This document shows positions 47,530 through 55,912 of a stretch of 64,000 bases of DNA, piece by piece. Numbering within the stretch: position 1 is the first letter of the stretch; each line of letters opens with the position of its first letter. The translations under genes were made by a program, and so were the position numbers. This stretch comes from Ga0077555 sp033764055 (GTDB taxonomy: Bacteria; Pseudomonadota; Alphaproteobacteria; Rhizobiales; Hyphomicrobiaceae): contig JANRJI010000079.1 in NCBI GenBank assembly GCA_033764055.1, positions 1 through 64,000 on the forward strand. Reading direction: 5' to 3'. Under the pieces are notes generated by a model. The model saw nothing but the letters and a program-made list of their open reading frames with translations, did not search any database and was not told where the DNA came from.

Positions 47530-47638
47530 TTCCCCGGGCGAAGCGAGGCGCGGGACGCTTCGAGCGGCGGACCGGGACTTGTGTCGAGACGGGGAAGGTC
47601 CCGGCCCTCCGCAGTCTCCTGCCGGAATTGCTCCGGCC
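47530..47638 (+). repeat. Intergenic repeat, copy B (downstream of the enoyl-CoA hydratase)
   Basis: Related to copy A at 46388-46503, with the same order of blocks: TCCCCGG, GAGGCGCGGGAC, the GGGAAGGTCCC hairpin, CCTCCGCA, and TCCGGCCG. It lies between the hydratase stop and the stop of the convergent dioxygenase gene, so its hairpin could also help end transcription. Confidence 0.65.
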
Positions 47639-47681
47639 GGGTGCGGGGGCGAGACGCCGTGGGCCTTGGCGGCCCCCGCCG

Positions 47682-48509
47682 TCAGACCGGCTTGTCGCCG
47701 CAGACGGTGACGCGGTAGCCGAGGCGCGACTGGGGATAGTAGTCCCACAGCGCGTAATGCTGGGTGCAGCGGTTGTCCCAGAAGGCCATCGATTTCTCGC
47801 GCCAGCGGAAGCGGCACTGGAACTCCGGCGTTCGCACGTGGTCGAACAGCATGTCGAGAAGGGCGCGGCTCTCCTTCTCGGAGAGGCCATCGATGCGCGT
47901 GGTGAAGCCGGAGTTGACGAACAGCGCTTTCCGGCCGCTCACGGGATGCGTCCGCACCATCGGATGGAGCGAGCGGGGCCACTCGGTGAGGCCGTCGCGG
48001 AGCTTGGTGTGGCCGAGGGTGCCGCGGTGGACGTGCTCGGATTCGTGCCAGGCCCTGAGCCCGCCAATGAGCGACTTGATCGGCTCGGAGAGCGCCTCGT
48101 AGGCCTCGTACATGTTGGCGAACATAGTGTCGCCGCCGGACGGTGGCAGCTGGCGCATGTGCAGGATCGAGCCCATCGGCGGCTCGGCCTCGCAGGAAAC
48201 GTCGGAATGCCAGCGGTTGCCGGCGACGGCCTTCGACTTGGCGTCGGCCTTGATGATCAGCACCTCGGGGTGGCCGTCGGGCGCGGGCGCCGTCGGATGG
48301 ATGTGCAGCTTGCCGAAGCGGCGGCCGAAGGCCTTCTGCTGGTCGAGGTCGATGTCCTGGTCGCGGAAGAAGATGACGAGGTGCTCGGTGAGCGCGTCGT
48401 GGATCTCCTGGAACTGCTGGTTTCCGAGCGGCTTGCTGAGATCGACACCCCGGATCTCGGCGCCGATGACGGGGCTCAGCGGCTCGACGGTGATGGTCTC
48501 GTAGGACAT
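47682..48509 (-). CDS. TauD/TfdA-family Fe(II)/2-oxoglutarate dioxygenase
   Basis: Non-haem iron dioxygenase of 275 residues. The facial triad is HSD in NRWHSDVSC plus a distal histidine in CTQHYALWDY, and the 2-oxoglutarate-binding arginine lies in GYRVTV. VIGAEIRGVDLSKPL at the N-terminus is typical of taurine and related dioxygenases. The substrate (taurine, a sulfonate, an aryloxyacetate or other) is not determined by the sequence. It is convergent with the enoyl-CoA hydratase gene. Confidence 0.9.
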   Translation of the reverse strand: MSYETITVEPLSPVIGAEIRGVDLSKPLGNQQFQEIHDALTEHLVIFFRDQDIDLDQQKAFGRRFGKLHIHPTAPAPDGHPEVLIIKADAKSKAVAGNRWHSDVSCEAEPPMGSILHMRQLPPSGGDTMFANMYEAYEALSEPIKSLIGGLRAWHESEHVHRGTLGHTKLRDGLTEWPRSLHPMVRTHPVSGRKALFVNSGFTTRIDGLSEKESRALLDMLFDHVRTPEFQCRFRWREKSMAFWDNRCTQHYALWDYYPQSRLGYRVTVCGDKPV

Positions 48510-48627
48510 GGCGTGGTGCCTCCCGTGCTGGCTGGACGAACGGTCGCACGGAAAGGGTAGGTCCGAACAACTCGGTTTGTCACGAGGCAGCTGGCACGGA
48601 GCCGCAGCTGCCGGCCTCTCGACGCGG

Positions 48628-49134
48628 TCAGGCTTTGGGCCGCACGGCGCTTGGGTCGGAGGCGGCCTCGTAGGTATACTCGAAATCGCAATGAGTGGCG
48701 CCCTGCATGATGGTCTGCGAGCGCTTCAGTTTCAGGCGCTTGTCATAGCCTTCGCAGAACGTGCCGTCGCGCTGGCACGAGAGGAGGTGGCCGATCTTGC
48801 CGAGGCCCATGCCGCGATACATCTCGGCGTAGGCGCAGCGCTTGACGTCGAAGGCGAAACGCTCGGCCGACTGCTCCTTCAACGCGATCTCGAGAGCATC
48901 GCCGCGGGTCCACAGCTCCTGGGCGTCGATGAAGGTCTGCAACGAGGTCTTGCCGCCGAGCGCCGCGGCCATCTCGGCCCCCTGCTCGATAGCCGACCGG
49001 CGCACGCTTTCGGCAACGACCTCGTTGGCCGCTTGCTCTCCGTGTCGCTCGGACAGCACGGCGTGAACGTGAGCGAGGAGCTTCGCCTCGATCCGCCGAC
49101 GCTCCAGCATGGCCGTGCTCGCGGTGTCGGACAT
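48628..49134 (-). CDS. L-2-amino-thiazoline-4-carboxylate hydrolase-family protein
   Basis: The 168-residue protein resembles the ATC hydrolase family (AtcA-like), which opens a thiazoline ring on the way to cysteine, and related uncharacterised proteins. Supporting segments are RCAYAEMYRGMGLGKIGH, LSCQRDGTFCEGYD and SQTIMQGATHCDFEY, with conserved cysteines. Whether this protein has that activity is unproved. It lies between the haem operon and the dioxygenase gene on the same strand. Confidence 0.72.
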   Translation of the reverse strand: MSDTASTAMLERRRIEAKLLAHVHAVLSERHGEQAANEVVAESVRRSAIEQGAEMAAALGGKTSLQTFIDAQELWTRGDALEIALKEQSAERFAFDVKRCAYAEMYRGMGLGKIGHLLSCQRDGTFCEGYDKRLKLKRSQTIMQGATHCDFEYTYEAASDPSAVRPKA

Positions 49135-49179
49135 CGTAGCTCTCCTCGCTCGGGCTCCCGAGTCAGCGGTCGTCCAACT

Positions 49180-50826
49180 TCAAGGCTGCTTGGCCACTTT
49201 GGATGGCTCACCGGCAGATGCAGCAACCGGCATGATCTCGGCGTCATCGGCACCGCGCCGCAGCGGATGCAGCGGCACGCCGGATGTCGTGGCCCCCACG
49301 GCATCGTCGTCCGGCACTGGCCGCACCTCGACCGTGATCGGGCGATCGGCCTCGGCCGCGCGATGGCGCAGCGGTCCCACATCGGTGCTCGACGGCGTCG
49401 CGACGCGGGCGCTCGTGGGCGGCGCATAGGCCTTTGCAGCGCCCTTCGGCGTGGTGGCCCGGATCTCGCCCGGGACAGGCTCGGCACCGAGCAGAGCCAT
49501 CTCCTCGAGTTGCTTCAGGGCGCGCCCAGCCTCGCTGGTGGCCGTGGTCTCGGGCGGAACCTTCCATGCGAAGCGATCGAGCGCGCCCGTCACCGGCGAC
49601 ACCGGCGCCCAGGTATCGGAGACGACTCCGTCGGCCGTCCAGGCTGGATCGGGCGGTGCGGTCACGGCTCGCGACAGCCATTCCCGAACGCGTCCCGCAT
49701 CTTCGTGCTCGCCCCCCTCGATGCGAGCCATCAGGGTGCAGACGCGCTGTGTCAAACCGCCCTCGATCAGTGACGAGAGCGCGGAGCGGGCCTCCGCCCA
49801 CTGGCGCGCCTCGATTGCGGCTGTGGCCAGTGCAACCGGCCCCTCGGGCGAGTCGGGAGCCATCCGGGCCAGCCGCTTGATGCGCTCGAGCCGGTCGCGG
49901 GGGCTATCACCGGGGCGGGCGAAGGCATAGACGAGCGCCAGCTCGGGATGAGGTGCTAGCCGCCACGTCCGCTCGACAACCTTGGCCGCCTTGGGCGTGG
50001 CGCCGCGAGCGGCGAGCTGGCGGGCGGCGATTGCCGCGGCGGGGATGAGGTCGGGTGCCAGATTGTGCGCCTCGAGCGCCAGCTGCTGCGCCTTGCCGCT
50101 GTTCGCCTCCTCGAGCGCCTGCGCCTCTGCAGTCAACAGAACGGCACGGCGACGATCGGCGAGGGCCTTGTCGAAATGTCCGCTGCGACGGCCAGCGGCC
50201 AGCGTCTCCAGTGCGGCGGCGAAGTCGCCCGCCTTGCACTGCATGTCGAACAAGGCCTCGACAGGCCAGCCGAGCTTCGGGTTGAGGCGTAGAGCGCGCT
50301 CGGCGAATTGGCGCGCGGCCTCGCTCTCGCCCTCGCGCTCGGCCTCGAGATAGAGACCGCGAAGCCCGAGCTGCTCGGTGTCCGGAGAGCCGAGCATCGC
50401 CTCGAAGATCCGACGCGATGTCGAGCGATCCCCGGCCAGCTGGGCGGCCTGCGCCCGCAACAACTGGGTCAACGGCTCGTTCGGCAGCGTGCGACGGGCC
50501 TGAACGGCATAACGGGTCGCCAGATTGCGATCACCAGCGCCGATGGCGATCATGCCGCTGGAGAGTGCGTCGAGGCCCTTCTCCTGACGCCTGCGGGAAA
50601 AATAGCGTCCGAGCGAAGCCGGACTCGTCAACAGCTGGCGCATGAGCGAGCCGACGAACACGAGCACCCCCATGGCGAGCGCGAACAGCACGACAGCCCG
50701 AAAGACGCTCGTCTCAACCTCATAGCCTTCCCAGTTGATGAGCAGGCTGCCGGGTCGATCAGCGAGCCAGGCGAGGCCGGTCGCCACCACCGCTACGCCG
50801 ACGAGATACAGAACCATGCGGATCAT
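49180..50826 (-). CDS. hemY: HemY-like inner-membrane TPR protein
   Basis: Two N-terminal membrane segments (MVLYLVGVAVVATGLAWLA and VFRAVVLFALAMGVLVFVG) are followed by a HemY N-domain and tetratricopeptide repeats to about residue 420, then a low-complexity tail (548 residues in all). This is the proteobacterial HemY of the hemCDXY cluster, not protoporphyrinogen oxidase, which shares the name. Its biochemical role is unsettled. Its ATG 50826 overlaps the stop of the Mic60-like gene by 4 bp, implying coupling. Confidence 0.88.
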   Translation of the reverse strand: MIRMVLYLVGVAVVATGLAWLADRPGSLLINWEGYEVETSVFRAVVLFALAMGVLVFVGSLMRQLLTSPASLGRYFSRRRQEKGLDALSSGMIAIGAGDRNLATRYAVQARRTLPNEPLTQLLRAQAAQLAGDRSTSRRIFEAMLGSPDTEQLGLRGLYLEAEREGESEAARQFAERALRLNPKLGWPVEALFDMQCKAGDFAAALETLAAGRRSGHFDKALADRRRAVLLTAEAQALEEANSGKAQQLALEAHNLAPDLIPAAAIAARQLAARGATPKAAKVVERTWRLAPHPELALVYAFARPGDSPRDRLERIKRLARMAPDSPEGPVALATAAIEARQWAEARSALSSLIEGGLTQRVCTLMARIEGGEHEDAGRVREWLSRAVTAPPDPAWTADGVVSDTWAPVSPVTGALDRFAWKVPPETTATSEAGRALKQLEEMALLGAEPVPGEIRATTPKGAAKAYAPPTSARVATPSSTDVGPLRHRAAEADRPITVEVRPVPDDDAVGATTSGVPLHPLRRGADDAEIMPVAASAGEPSKVAKQP

Positions 50827-52643
50827 GGCGTTGCCTTCTTCTGCGCGGCGGGGGCCGGGCCAGCGCCCAGCGACGATTTCAGAGCCGCATCGATCGACGT
50901 CAGTGCGGCATCGACGGTCTGCCGGGCCTCCACCTTGGCCAGCCATTCCTTGGCCCCCGGCGGAACCTGTGGCAGTGCCTTGGCCTCGGTCAGGACATCG
51001 CCGAGGCGGCCTGCCTTCAGGGCAGCCTCCATCCGCGCCACGATGGCCTCGGCGGATCCGTCGCCCGCACCATGACCGGTCTTGCGGACGCGGACGAACG
51101 ACTTGGCACCCGACAACAGGCGATCGACGACGGTGCCATCGCCCTTCTCGGCCTCAGCGTCGAGGATGGCATTGGCCGCCGGACGGAACTCAGCAGCCAG
51201 GCCGGCGATAGTTGCGACGCCTTGCTGGCGGTAGCGGTCGAGCGGGGCGAGGTCGATCTGGGAGCCAGCGACCTTGCGTACCTCGGCGAGCTCGCGCTCG
51301 TAGGGCGCGCCGCGCTCCATAGCGCGCTTCAGGTTGCCGAGCTCCAGTGCCAGGACGATGCGCTCGGCGGTAGCCTTGCGCTCGGCCTCGCTCTTGACCA
51401 CACCGGTCAGACTCTCCTCGAGAGATGTGAGCTTGGAGGCCACGGGAGCGATGGCAGAGGACACGTCTGCGGGCTTCGCCATGGCCTTGAGGCGGCCATC
51501 GACATCGCGGCGAAGGCCGTCGATAGCGGTCACCAGCGTGGTCGTCTCGTCCTGCGTCGCCTTGAGGGCGAGTTGCAGGCGATCCGTTGACGTGCGCACT
51601 TGATCCAGCCCCGTCGCCAGCCGATTCTGCTCGGTGCGCACGGCGGCGACCTCGCGCTCGACACGCTGCGCCGTGGCGCGGGCCACCTCGCTAGCCTCAG
51701 CCGTCGGGGTCGCGCGCTTGTCGATCTCGCGGACCAGCTCCTTGCGCAAGTCGGCCTGATTTCGGGCGGATGTGGCCTCCAGCTCGTCGAGACGGCCCGT
51801 CAACCGGGCAAGCTGAGGGATTCGCCCGGCATTGGCTGGCTCGGTCTTGGCTGCATCGGCGAGCGCCGAGAGCTGCTGCTCCAGCTTGGAGATGCGTTCG
51901 GCTGTATCGGCGGCGGCCACCTCCTTCCCAACCCGAGCCTCCAGCTCGGACGTCAACTTGGCGAGCTTGGCCTGGGCCTCAGCCAGACTGCCGACCGTAG
52001 CTGCCACCTCGTCGAGGCGCTTGCGGTTGGCCTCGGCCGCAGACAGCGCCCGGGCCGGGTCGGCCGCAGGATCCACCTTGGCTGGCGCCGCGAGTCGCCG
52101 CTCGATGGCGGCGAGCCGCGTGTCGACCTCCGGCGGCACTGTGGCCGCGGGAACGGGGAGCCCCATATCGCGCAGCACGGGCGCCAAATGCGGGGCACCG
52201 TAGAGGGCAAGCCCGCCACCGACGACACCAGCGACCGCGTGCGTGAAGAAGCGTCCCAGCGACGACCCTCCGCGCGCGGCTGGAGGTGCCTGGACCGCTG
52301 CGGCAGGTGCGCCAGCAGCTCCGGCGCTACCGGCTTTCCCGGTCTCTGCCTTTGCAGCAGAGGCCGCTGAAGTCGGACGAGAGCCGGCCGGAGGCACGCT
52401 GGCGGCGCTCACAGCCGCCTTGTCCGATTGCGCCGCCGATGCCGCAGCGACCTTGCGCGCCGCGTCGGCCTGGGCGCGAGGTTGCGCGGGCTCGGGCGGT
52501 CTCGGACCCGACGCGGCCTTGGCAGCGCCGCCAGGCACCTCGACAGCTTTCAGATCGAGAGTGGCATAGGGGCGCTTGGCGCCGCCCGAATCGGCGGGAC
52601 CGCGATCCGCCGCTTTACCGGAGCCGTCCTTCTGGTCGGTCAT
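50823..52643 (-). CDS. Mic60/mitofilin-like inner-membrane protein
   Basis: The 606-residue protein has a long Ala/Pro-rich N-terminal region, one membrane segment (HAVAGVVGGGLALYGAPHLAPVL at about residue 140), a long coiled coil at roughly 170-450 and a C-terminal mitofilin signature region. Alphaproteobacterial Mic60 is known to sit beside hemY and shapes inner-membrane invaginations, homologous to mitochondrial MICOS. Here it lies between hemD and hemY. ATG 52643 is chosen over 52664 on the basis of the GAGGA sequence. Confidence 0.85.
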   Translation of the reverse strand: MTDQKDGSGKAADRGPADSGGAKRPYATLDLKAVEVPGGAAKAASGPRPPEPAQPRAQADAARKVAAASAAQSDKAAVSAASVPPAGSRPTSAASAAKAETGKAGSAGAAGAPAAAVQAPPAARGGSSLGRFFTHAVAGVVGGGLALYGAPHLAPVLRDMGLPVPAATVPPEVDTRLAAIERRLAAPAKVDPAADPARALSAAEANRKRLDEVAATVGSLAEAQAKLAKLTSELEARVGKEVAAADTAERISKLEQQLSALADAAKTEPANAGRIPQLARLTGRLDELEATSARNQADLRKELVREIDKRATPTAEASEVARATAQRVEREVAAVRTEQNRLATGLDQVRTSTDRLQLALKATQDETTTLVTAIDGLRRDVDGRLKAMAKPADVSSAIAPVASKLTSLEESLTGVVKSEAERKATAERIVLALELGNLKRAMERGAPYERELAEVRKVAGSQIDLAPLDRYRQQGVATIAGLAAEFRPAANAILDAEAEKGDGTVVDRLLSGAKSFVRVRKTGHGAGDGSAEAIVARMEAALKAGRLGDVLTEAKALPQVPPGAKEWLAKVEARQTVDAALTSIDAALKSSLGAGPAPAAQKKATP

Positions 52644-52750
52644 CGAGGGTCGATCCTCAGCCAAGTCCTATCATGCGCCACGGCGCTAGAGAGCAGCCAT
52701 GGGGCATCCCGTCCCGCTCGGAAAGTCCAGGAGATTCCGAGGGTAAACCG

Positions 52751-53485
52751 CTAGCGAGCCGACTTTGCCGCAGCCAGATCGGCAAGGGCAAGCATTTCTT
52801 CAAGTGTCGGCTCGCCGGCAATCCCGGTCGGCACAGTGCCAAGGCCCGTGAGTCGCCCGGCCACAGCCGAAGAGAGGCAAAGATGGATGATCTCGCGGGC
52901 GGCCGATTCAAGGCCGTGAAGCCGCACGAGCCGCGACCAAATTGCCGCGGTCTGCGGGGACATGAGCATGACGGCGTCGATCACGCCGACGCGGATGGCC
53001 GATCGTACGGCCTCGGGTAGCTCGCGGGCAGGTCGGATACCATAAACGATGCGCGACGAAATATTCAGTCCCGAAAGCGAAAGCTCGCCGACAAGGTCGC
53101 GGGAGAGTTGCTCGCCCGCGAGGTGCAGCAGCACCTCCTCGGCCGGGTCGACGATCGAAGCGATCAGCGGCCCGAGCGCCTCCGCGGTGCCCGGCCCTTT
53201 GACCACCCGAGCAAAACCCATGCTCCTCGCCTGCTCGGCCGTGCCCGCCCCGACCGCGAAGACCGTCAAGCCGCGGGCGACATCCAGTGCTTCGGTCCCG
53301 GCCAGGGCACGCAGCGCGTTGCGGCTGGTGGCGACGAGCCCCGTAATGCCTTCGAGCTCCTCGGCAAGGGGACGGTCGAATGCGACGCTCATCAGCGGTG
53401 CAAGGCTCGCCTGGTGGCCGGCGCTCTCGATAAGCTGCTTCAAGGTGGCGCCGTCGGGCGCGGGCCGGGTGACGAGAATGTGCAT
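52751..53485 (-). CDS. hemD: Uroporphyrinogen-III synthase
   Basis: Closes and rearranges hydroxymethylbilane to uroporphyrinogen III. The 244-residue protein matches the weakly conserved HemD fold: ILVTRPAPDGATL at the N-terminus, GLVATSRNALRAL, FAVGAGTAEQARSMGF, and DAVMLMSPQTAAIWSRL in the second domain. I prefer ATG 53485, with GAGG 8 bp upstream; GTG 53494 would overlap the hemC stop. It directly follows hemC. Confidence 0.92.
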   Translation of the reverse strand: MHILVTRPAPDGATLKQLIESAGHQASLAPLMSVAFDRPLAEELEGITGLVATSRNALRALAGTEALDVARGLTVFAVGAGTAEQARSMGFARVVKGPGTAEALGPLIASIVDPAEEVLLHLAGEQLSRDLVGELSLSGLNISSRIVYGIRPARELPEAVRSAIRVGVIDAVMLMSPQTAAIWSRLVRLHGLESAAREIIHLCLSSAVAGRLTGLGTVPTGIAGEPTLEEMLALADLAAAKSAR

Positions 53486-53490
53486 GCTCG

Positions 53491-54414
53491 TCACCTCGCA
53501 AGGATGGCGGCTCCACCGCGCGACTTGAGCTCGTCGGCGGCGTCCAGGGCCAGACTTACCGCTTCCGACACGGCACCCGTCCGTCGGGTCGCGACTGCTG
53601 TCGTCCCGTCCGGCGAGAGGATCTCACCTCTGAGGTCGATCCGGTCGCCGGATACACGGGCCAGCGCCGCGATGGGCGTGCGGCACGAGCCTTCGAGACG
53701 TCCGAGAAGCGTGCGCTCGGCGGCGACCTCCAAGGCGGACTGGGCATGGTCGAGAGGGGCGAGCAACGCGGCCAGCTCGGCGTCGGCGGATCGAATCTCC
53801 ACTCCGATCGCGCCCTGAGCTACGGCCGGGAGCATGACGTCGGTCTCGATCGGCGACGTGATCCTGTCGGCAAGCCCAAGGCGATGCAGACCGGCACACG
53901 CCAGCAAGGTTGCATCGGCGACACCGTCGGCGAGCTTCCGCAAGCGGGTTTCCACGTTGCCACGGAAGGGGACCACCTCGAGATCCGGCCGTGCCCGGCG
54001 CACCTGAGCCGCCCGGCGCAGCGATGACGTGCCGATGCGAGCTCCGGCCGGGAGTGCCGACAGGGAGCCCGCAGACAGCGAGACGAACGCATCGCGGACA
54101 TCAGCCCGCGGCAGAATCGCCGCCATGGCGAGGCCTGCAGGCAGCTCGGTCGGCATGTCCTTCATCGAATGCACCGCGAGGTCTATGGTGCCGGCGAGCA
54201 GCCCCTCCTCGATCTCCTTGGTGAAGAGCCCCTTGCCTCCGACCTCCGCGAGCGGCCGATCCTGGATGCGATCGCCGCTGGTTCGGATGATCACGATCTC
54301 GATGGCCCCGTCGGGAAAGCCATGCGCGGCAACGAGCCGGTCCCTGGTCTCGTGCGCCTGAGCGAGAGCCAGGGGCGAGCCGCGGGTGCCGATGCGAAAC
54401 GTCCGTGCTTGCAA
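53491..54414 (-). CDS. hemC: Porphobilinogen deaminase (hydroxymethylbilane synthase)
   Basis: Polymerises four porphobilinogens into hydroxymethylbilane. The 307-residue protein has RIGTRGSPLALAQA at the N-terminus, VHSMKDMPTELPAGL, RIGTSSLRRAAQ with arginines of the cofactor site, RGNVETRLRKL, and the dipyrromethane cofactor-attaching cysteine in LEGSCRTPIAAL. The start is TTG 54414, supported by GGAG upstream; no ATG is near. It is divergent from tsaD. Confidence 0.97.
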   Translation of the reverse strand: MQARTFRIGTRGSPLALAQAHETRDRLVAAHGFPDGAIEIVIIRTSGDRIQDRPLAEVGGKGLFTKEIEEGLLAGTIDLAVHSMKDMPTELPAGLAMAAILPRADVRDAFVSLSAGSLSALPAGARIGTSSLRRAAQVRRARPDLEVVPFRGNVETRLRKLADGVADATLLACAGLHRLGLADRITSPIETDVMLPAVAQGAIGVEIRSADAELAALLAPLDHAQSALEVAAERTLLGRLEGSCRTPIAALARVSGDRIDLRGEILSPDGTTAVATRRTGAVSEAVSLALDAADELKSRGGAAILAR

Positions 54415-54554
54415 TCAGCGTCTCCAGGGGTGTAGGCGGGGCCCGAGCGGCCGGCGCATCGTCGGCCACGACTTATGCGCCGGCCCGGGCTCGAGCGCAA
54501 ACCGTGAAGGGCCGACCATTGCCGGCGACCTCCAACAGCCAGAGTCGGATCGAT

Positions 54555-55664
54555 GTGCGCGGGTCTCCGAGCGCAAGCGCTATCGTGCTCGGCATCGAGA
54601 CGAGCTGTGACGAGACGGCAGCCGCCGTGATCAGGCGCCACGCCGATGCTCGCGGGGAGATCCTGTCCAACGTGGTGCGCTCGCAATGGGAGGCGCACCG
54701 CCCCTACGGCGGCGTCGTGCCAGAGATCGCGGCACGTGCCCACGTCGCGTGCATCGATGCGATCGTCGCCAACGCCATGCGCGACGCGAACGTCGATTGG
54801 ACCGAGCTCGATGCGGTCGCCGTCACGGCGGGACCGGGCCTCGTCGGCGGCCTCATCGTAGGGCTTACGACGGCGAAGGCCATCGCGCTGGTGCACGGCC
54901 TGCCGCTGGTCGCCGTCAATCACCTCGAGGCGCATGCCCTCACAGCTGGCCTGACAGACGGCCTGCGACCGCCGTACCTGCTGCTGCTCGTCTCCGGCGG
55001 CCACACCCAGCTCGTCGACGTGACCGAGGTCGGGCACTACGTGCGCCTCGGCACGACCATCGACGACGCGCTCGGCGAGGCATTCGACAAGACGGCGAAG
55101 CTGCTCGGGCTCGGTTTTCCCGGCGGCCCGGCCGTGGAGACGGCGGCGCGCGAGGGCAGTCCTGGCCGTTTTTCGCTACCCAGACCACTGGCGGGCCGGC
55201 CGGAACCCAACTTCTCGTTTGCGGGCCTGAAGACGGCGGTGCGCCTGGCAGCCAGCAAAGTCGCGCCGCTCAGCGCGCGAGACGTGGCCGACATCTGCGC
55301 CGATTTCCAGGAGACCGTCGCAGCCATCGCCAGCGACAGGCTCCGCCGCGCAATGACCATCGTCGAGCAGCGCCGCGGACCGAGAAAGGACGGCCGGCAC
55401 GCCCTCGTCGTCGCGGGCGGGGTGGCGGCGAACCTGAGGCTCAGAGCGGCGATTGCCGAGGTCACGGGCCTTGCCGGGTGGCGCCTCGTGATTCCACCGC
55501 CCGCCCTTTGCACCGACAATGCCGTCATGGTGGCCTGGGCGGGCGCCGAGCAACTGGCACGCGGCAGGACCGACGGCCTCGACACCGCCGCCCGCGCACG
55601 CTGGCCGCTCGACGACACCGCTCAGCCACTGCTCGGCGCGGGCCGGCACGGCGCCAAAGCGTAG
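54555..55664 (+). CDS. tsaD: tRNA N6-adenosine threonylcarbamoyltransferase TsaD
   Basis: Transfers the threonylcarbamoyl group to A37 of ANN-decoding tRNAs. IVLGIETSCDETAAAV marks the N-terminus of the ASKHA fold, NHLEAHA holds the metal-binding histidines, and LLLVSGGHTQL, DDALGEAFDKTAKLLGL and GGVAANLRLR follow. I chose GTG 54555 (369 residues); the frame is open further upstream and GTG 54504 is possible, neither with a strong ribosome-binding site. Its promoter must lie in the 140-bp gap shared with hemC. Confidence 0.95.
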   Translation: MRGSPSASAIVLGIETSCDETAAAVIRRHADARGEILSNVVRSQWEAHRPYGGVVPEIAARAHVACIDAIVANAMRDANVDWTELDAVAVTAGPGLVGGLIVGLTTAKAIALVHGLPLVAVNHLEAHALTAGLTDGLRPPYLLLLVSGGHTQLVDVTEVGHYVRLGTTIDDALGEAFDKTAKLLGLGFPGGPAVETAAREGSPGRFSLPRPLAGRPEPNFSFAGLKTAVRLAASKVAPLSARDVADICADFQETVAAIASDRLRRAMTIVEQRRGPRKDGRHALVVAGGVAANLRLRAAIAEVTGLAGWRLVIPPPALCTDNAVMVAWAGAEQLARGRTDGLDTAARARWPLDDTAQPLLGAGRHGAKA

Positions 55665-55912
55665 CACTGTGGAGACGCGGAGCTTCATCGCACATTGCGT
55701 CTGCTCGCCAGCCTGCGCCGACGGCCGTCACACGCAGCGCTCCACTGTCAACCTGCCCGCGATAAAATTTTCCCGTGGGTTTGTCCGGTGCCGGCGCTGC
55801 CTGCAACCGAGGAACAGGCGTGACATCGCCGCGAATCATCTATGCAGCAATCAGGATCAGTTGCACGGCCATGGCGTCGTCCAACGCGATGGCCCGGATT
55901 GTTGGAGGCGAG
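55665..55912 (+). other. Intergenic region upstream of the TPR gene
   Basis: A 248-bp gap after tsaD with a moderately AT-rich stretch near 55760-55780 and 55835-55860, suitable for a promoter. No gene, terminator with T-tract or known RNA element was recognised. Confidence 0.35.

Noticed and set aside
49180..50826. HemY as protoporphyrinogen oxidase
   Set aside because: The protein has two membrane helices and TPRs and no flavin-binding GxGxxG motif; it is the proteobacterial HemY of the hemCDXY cluster.
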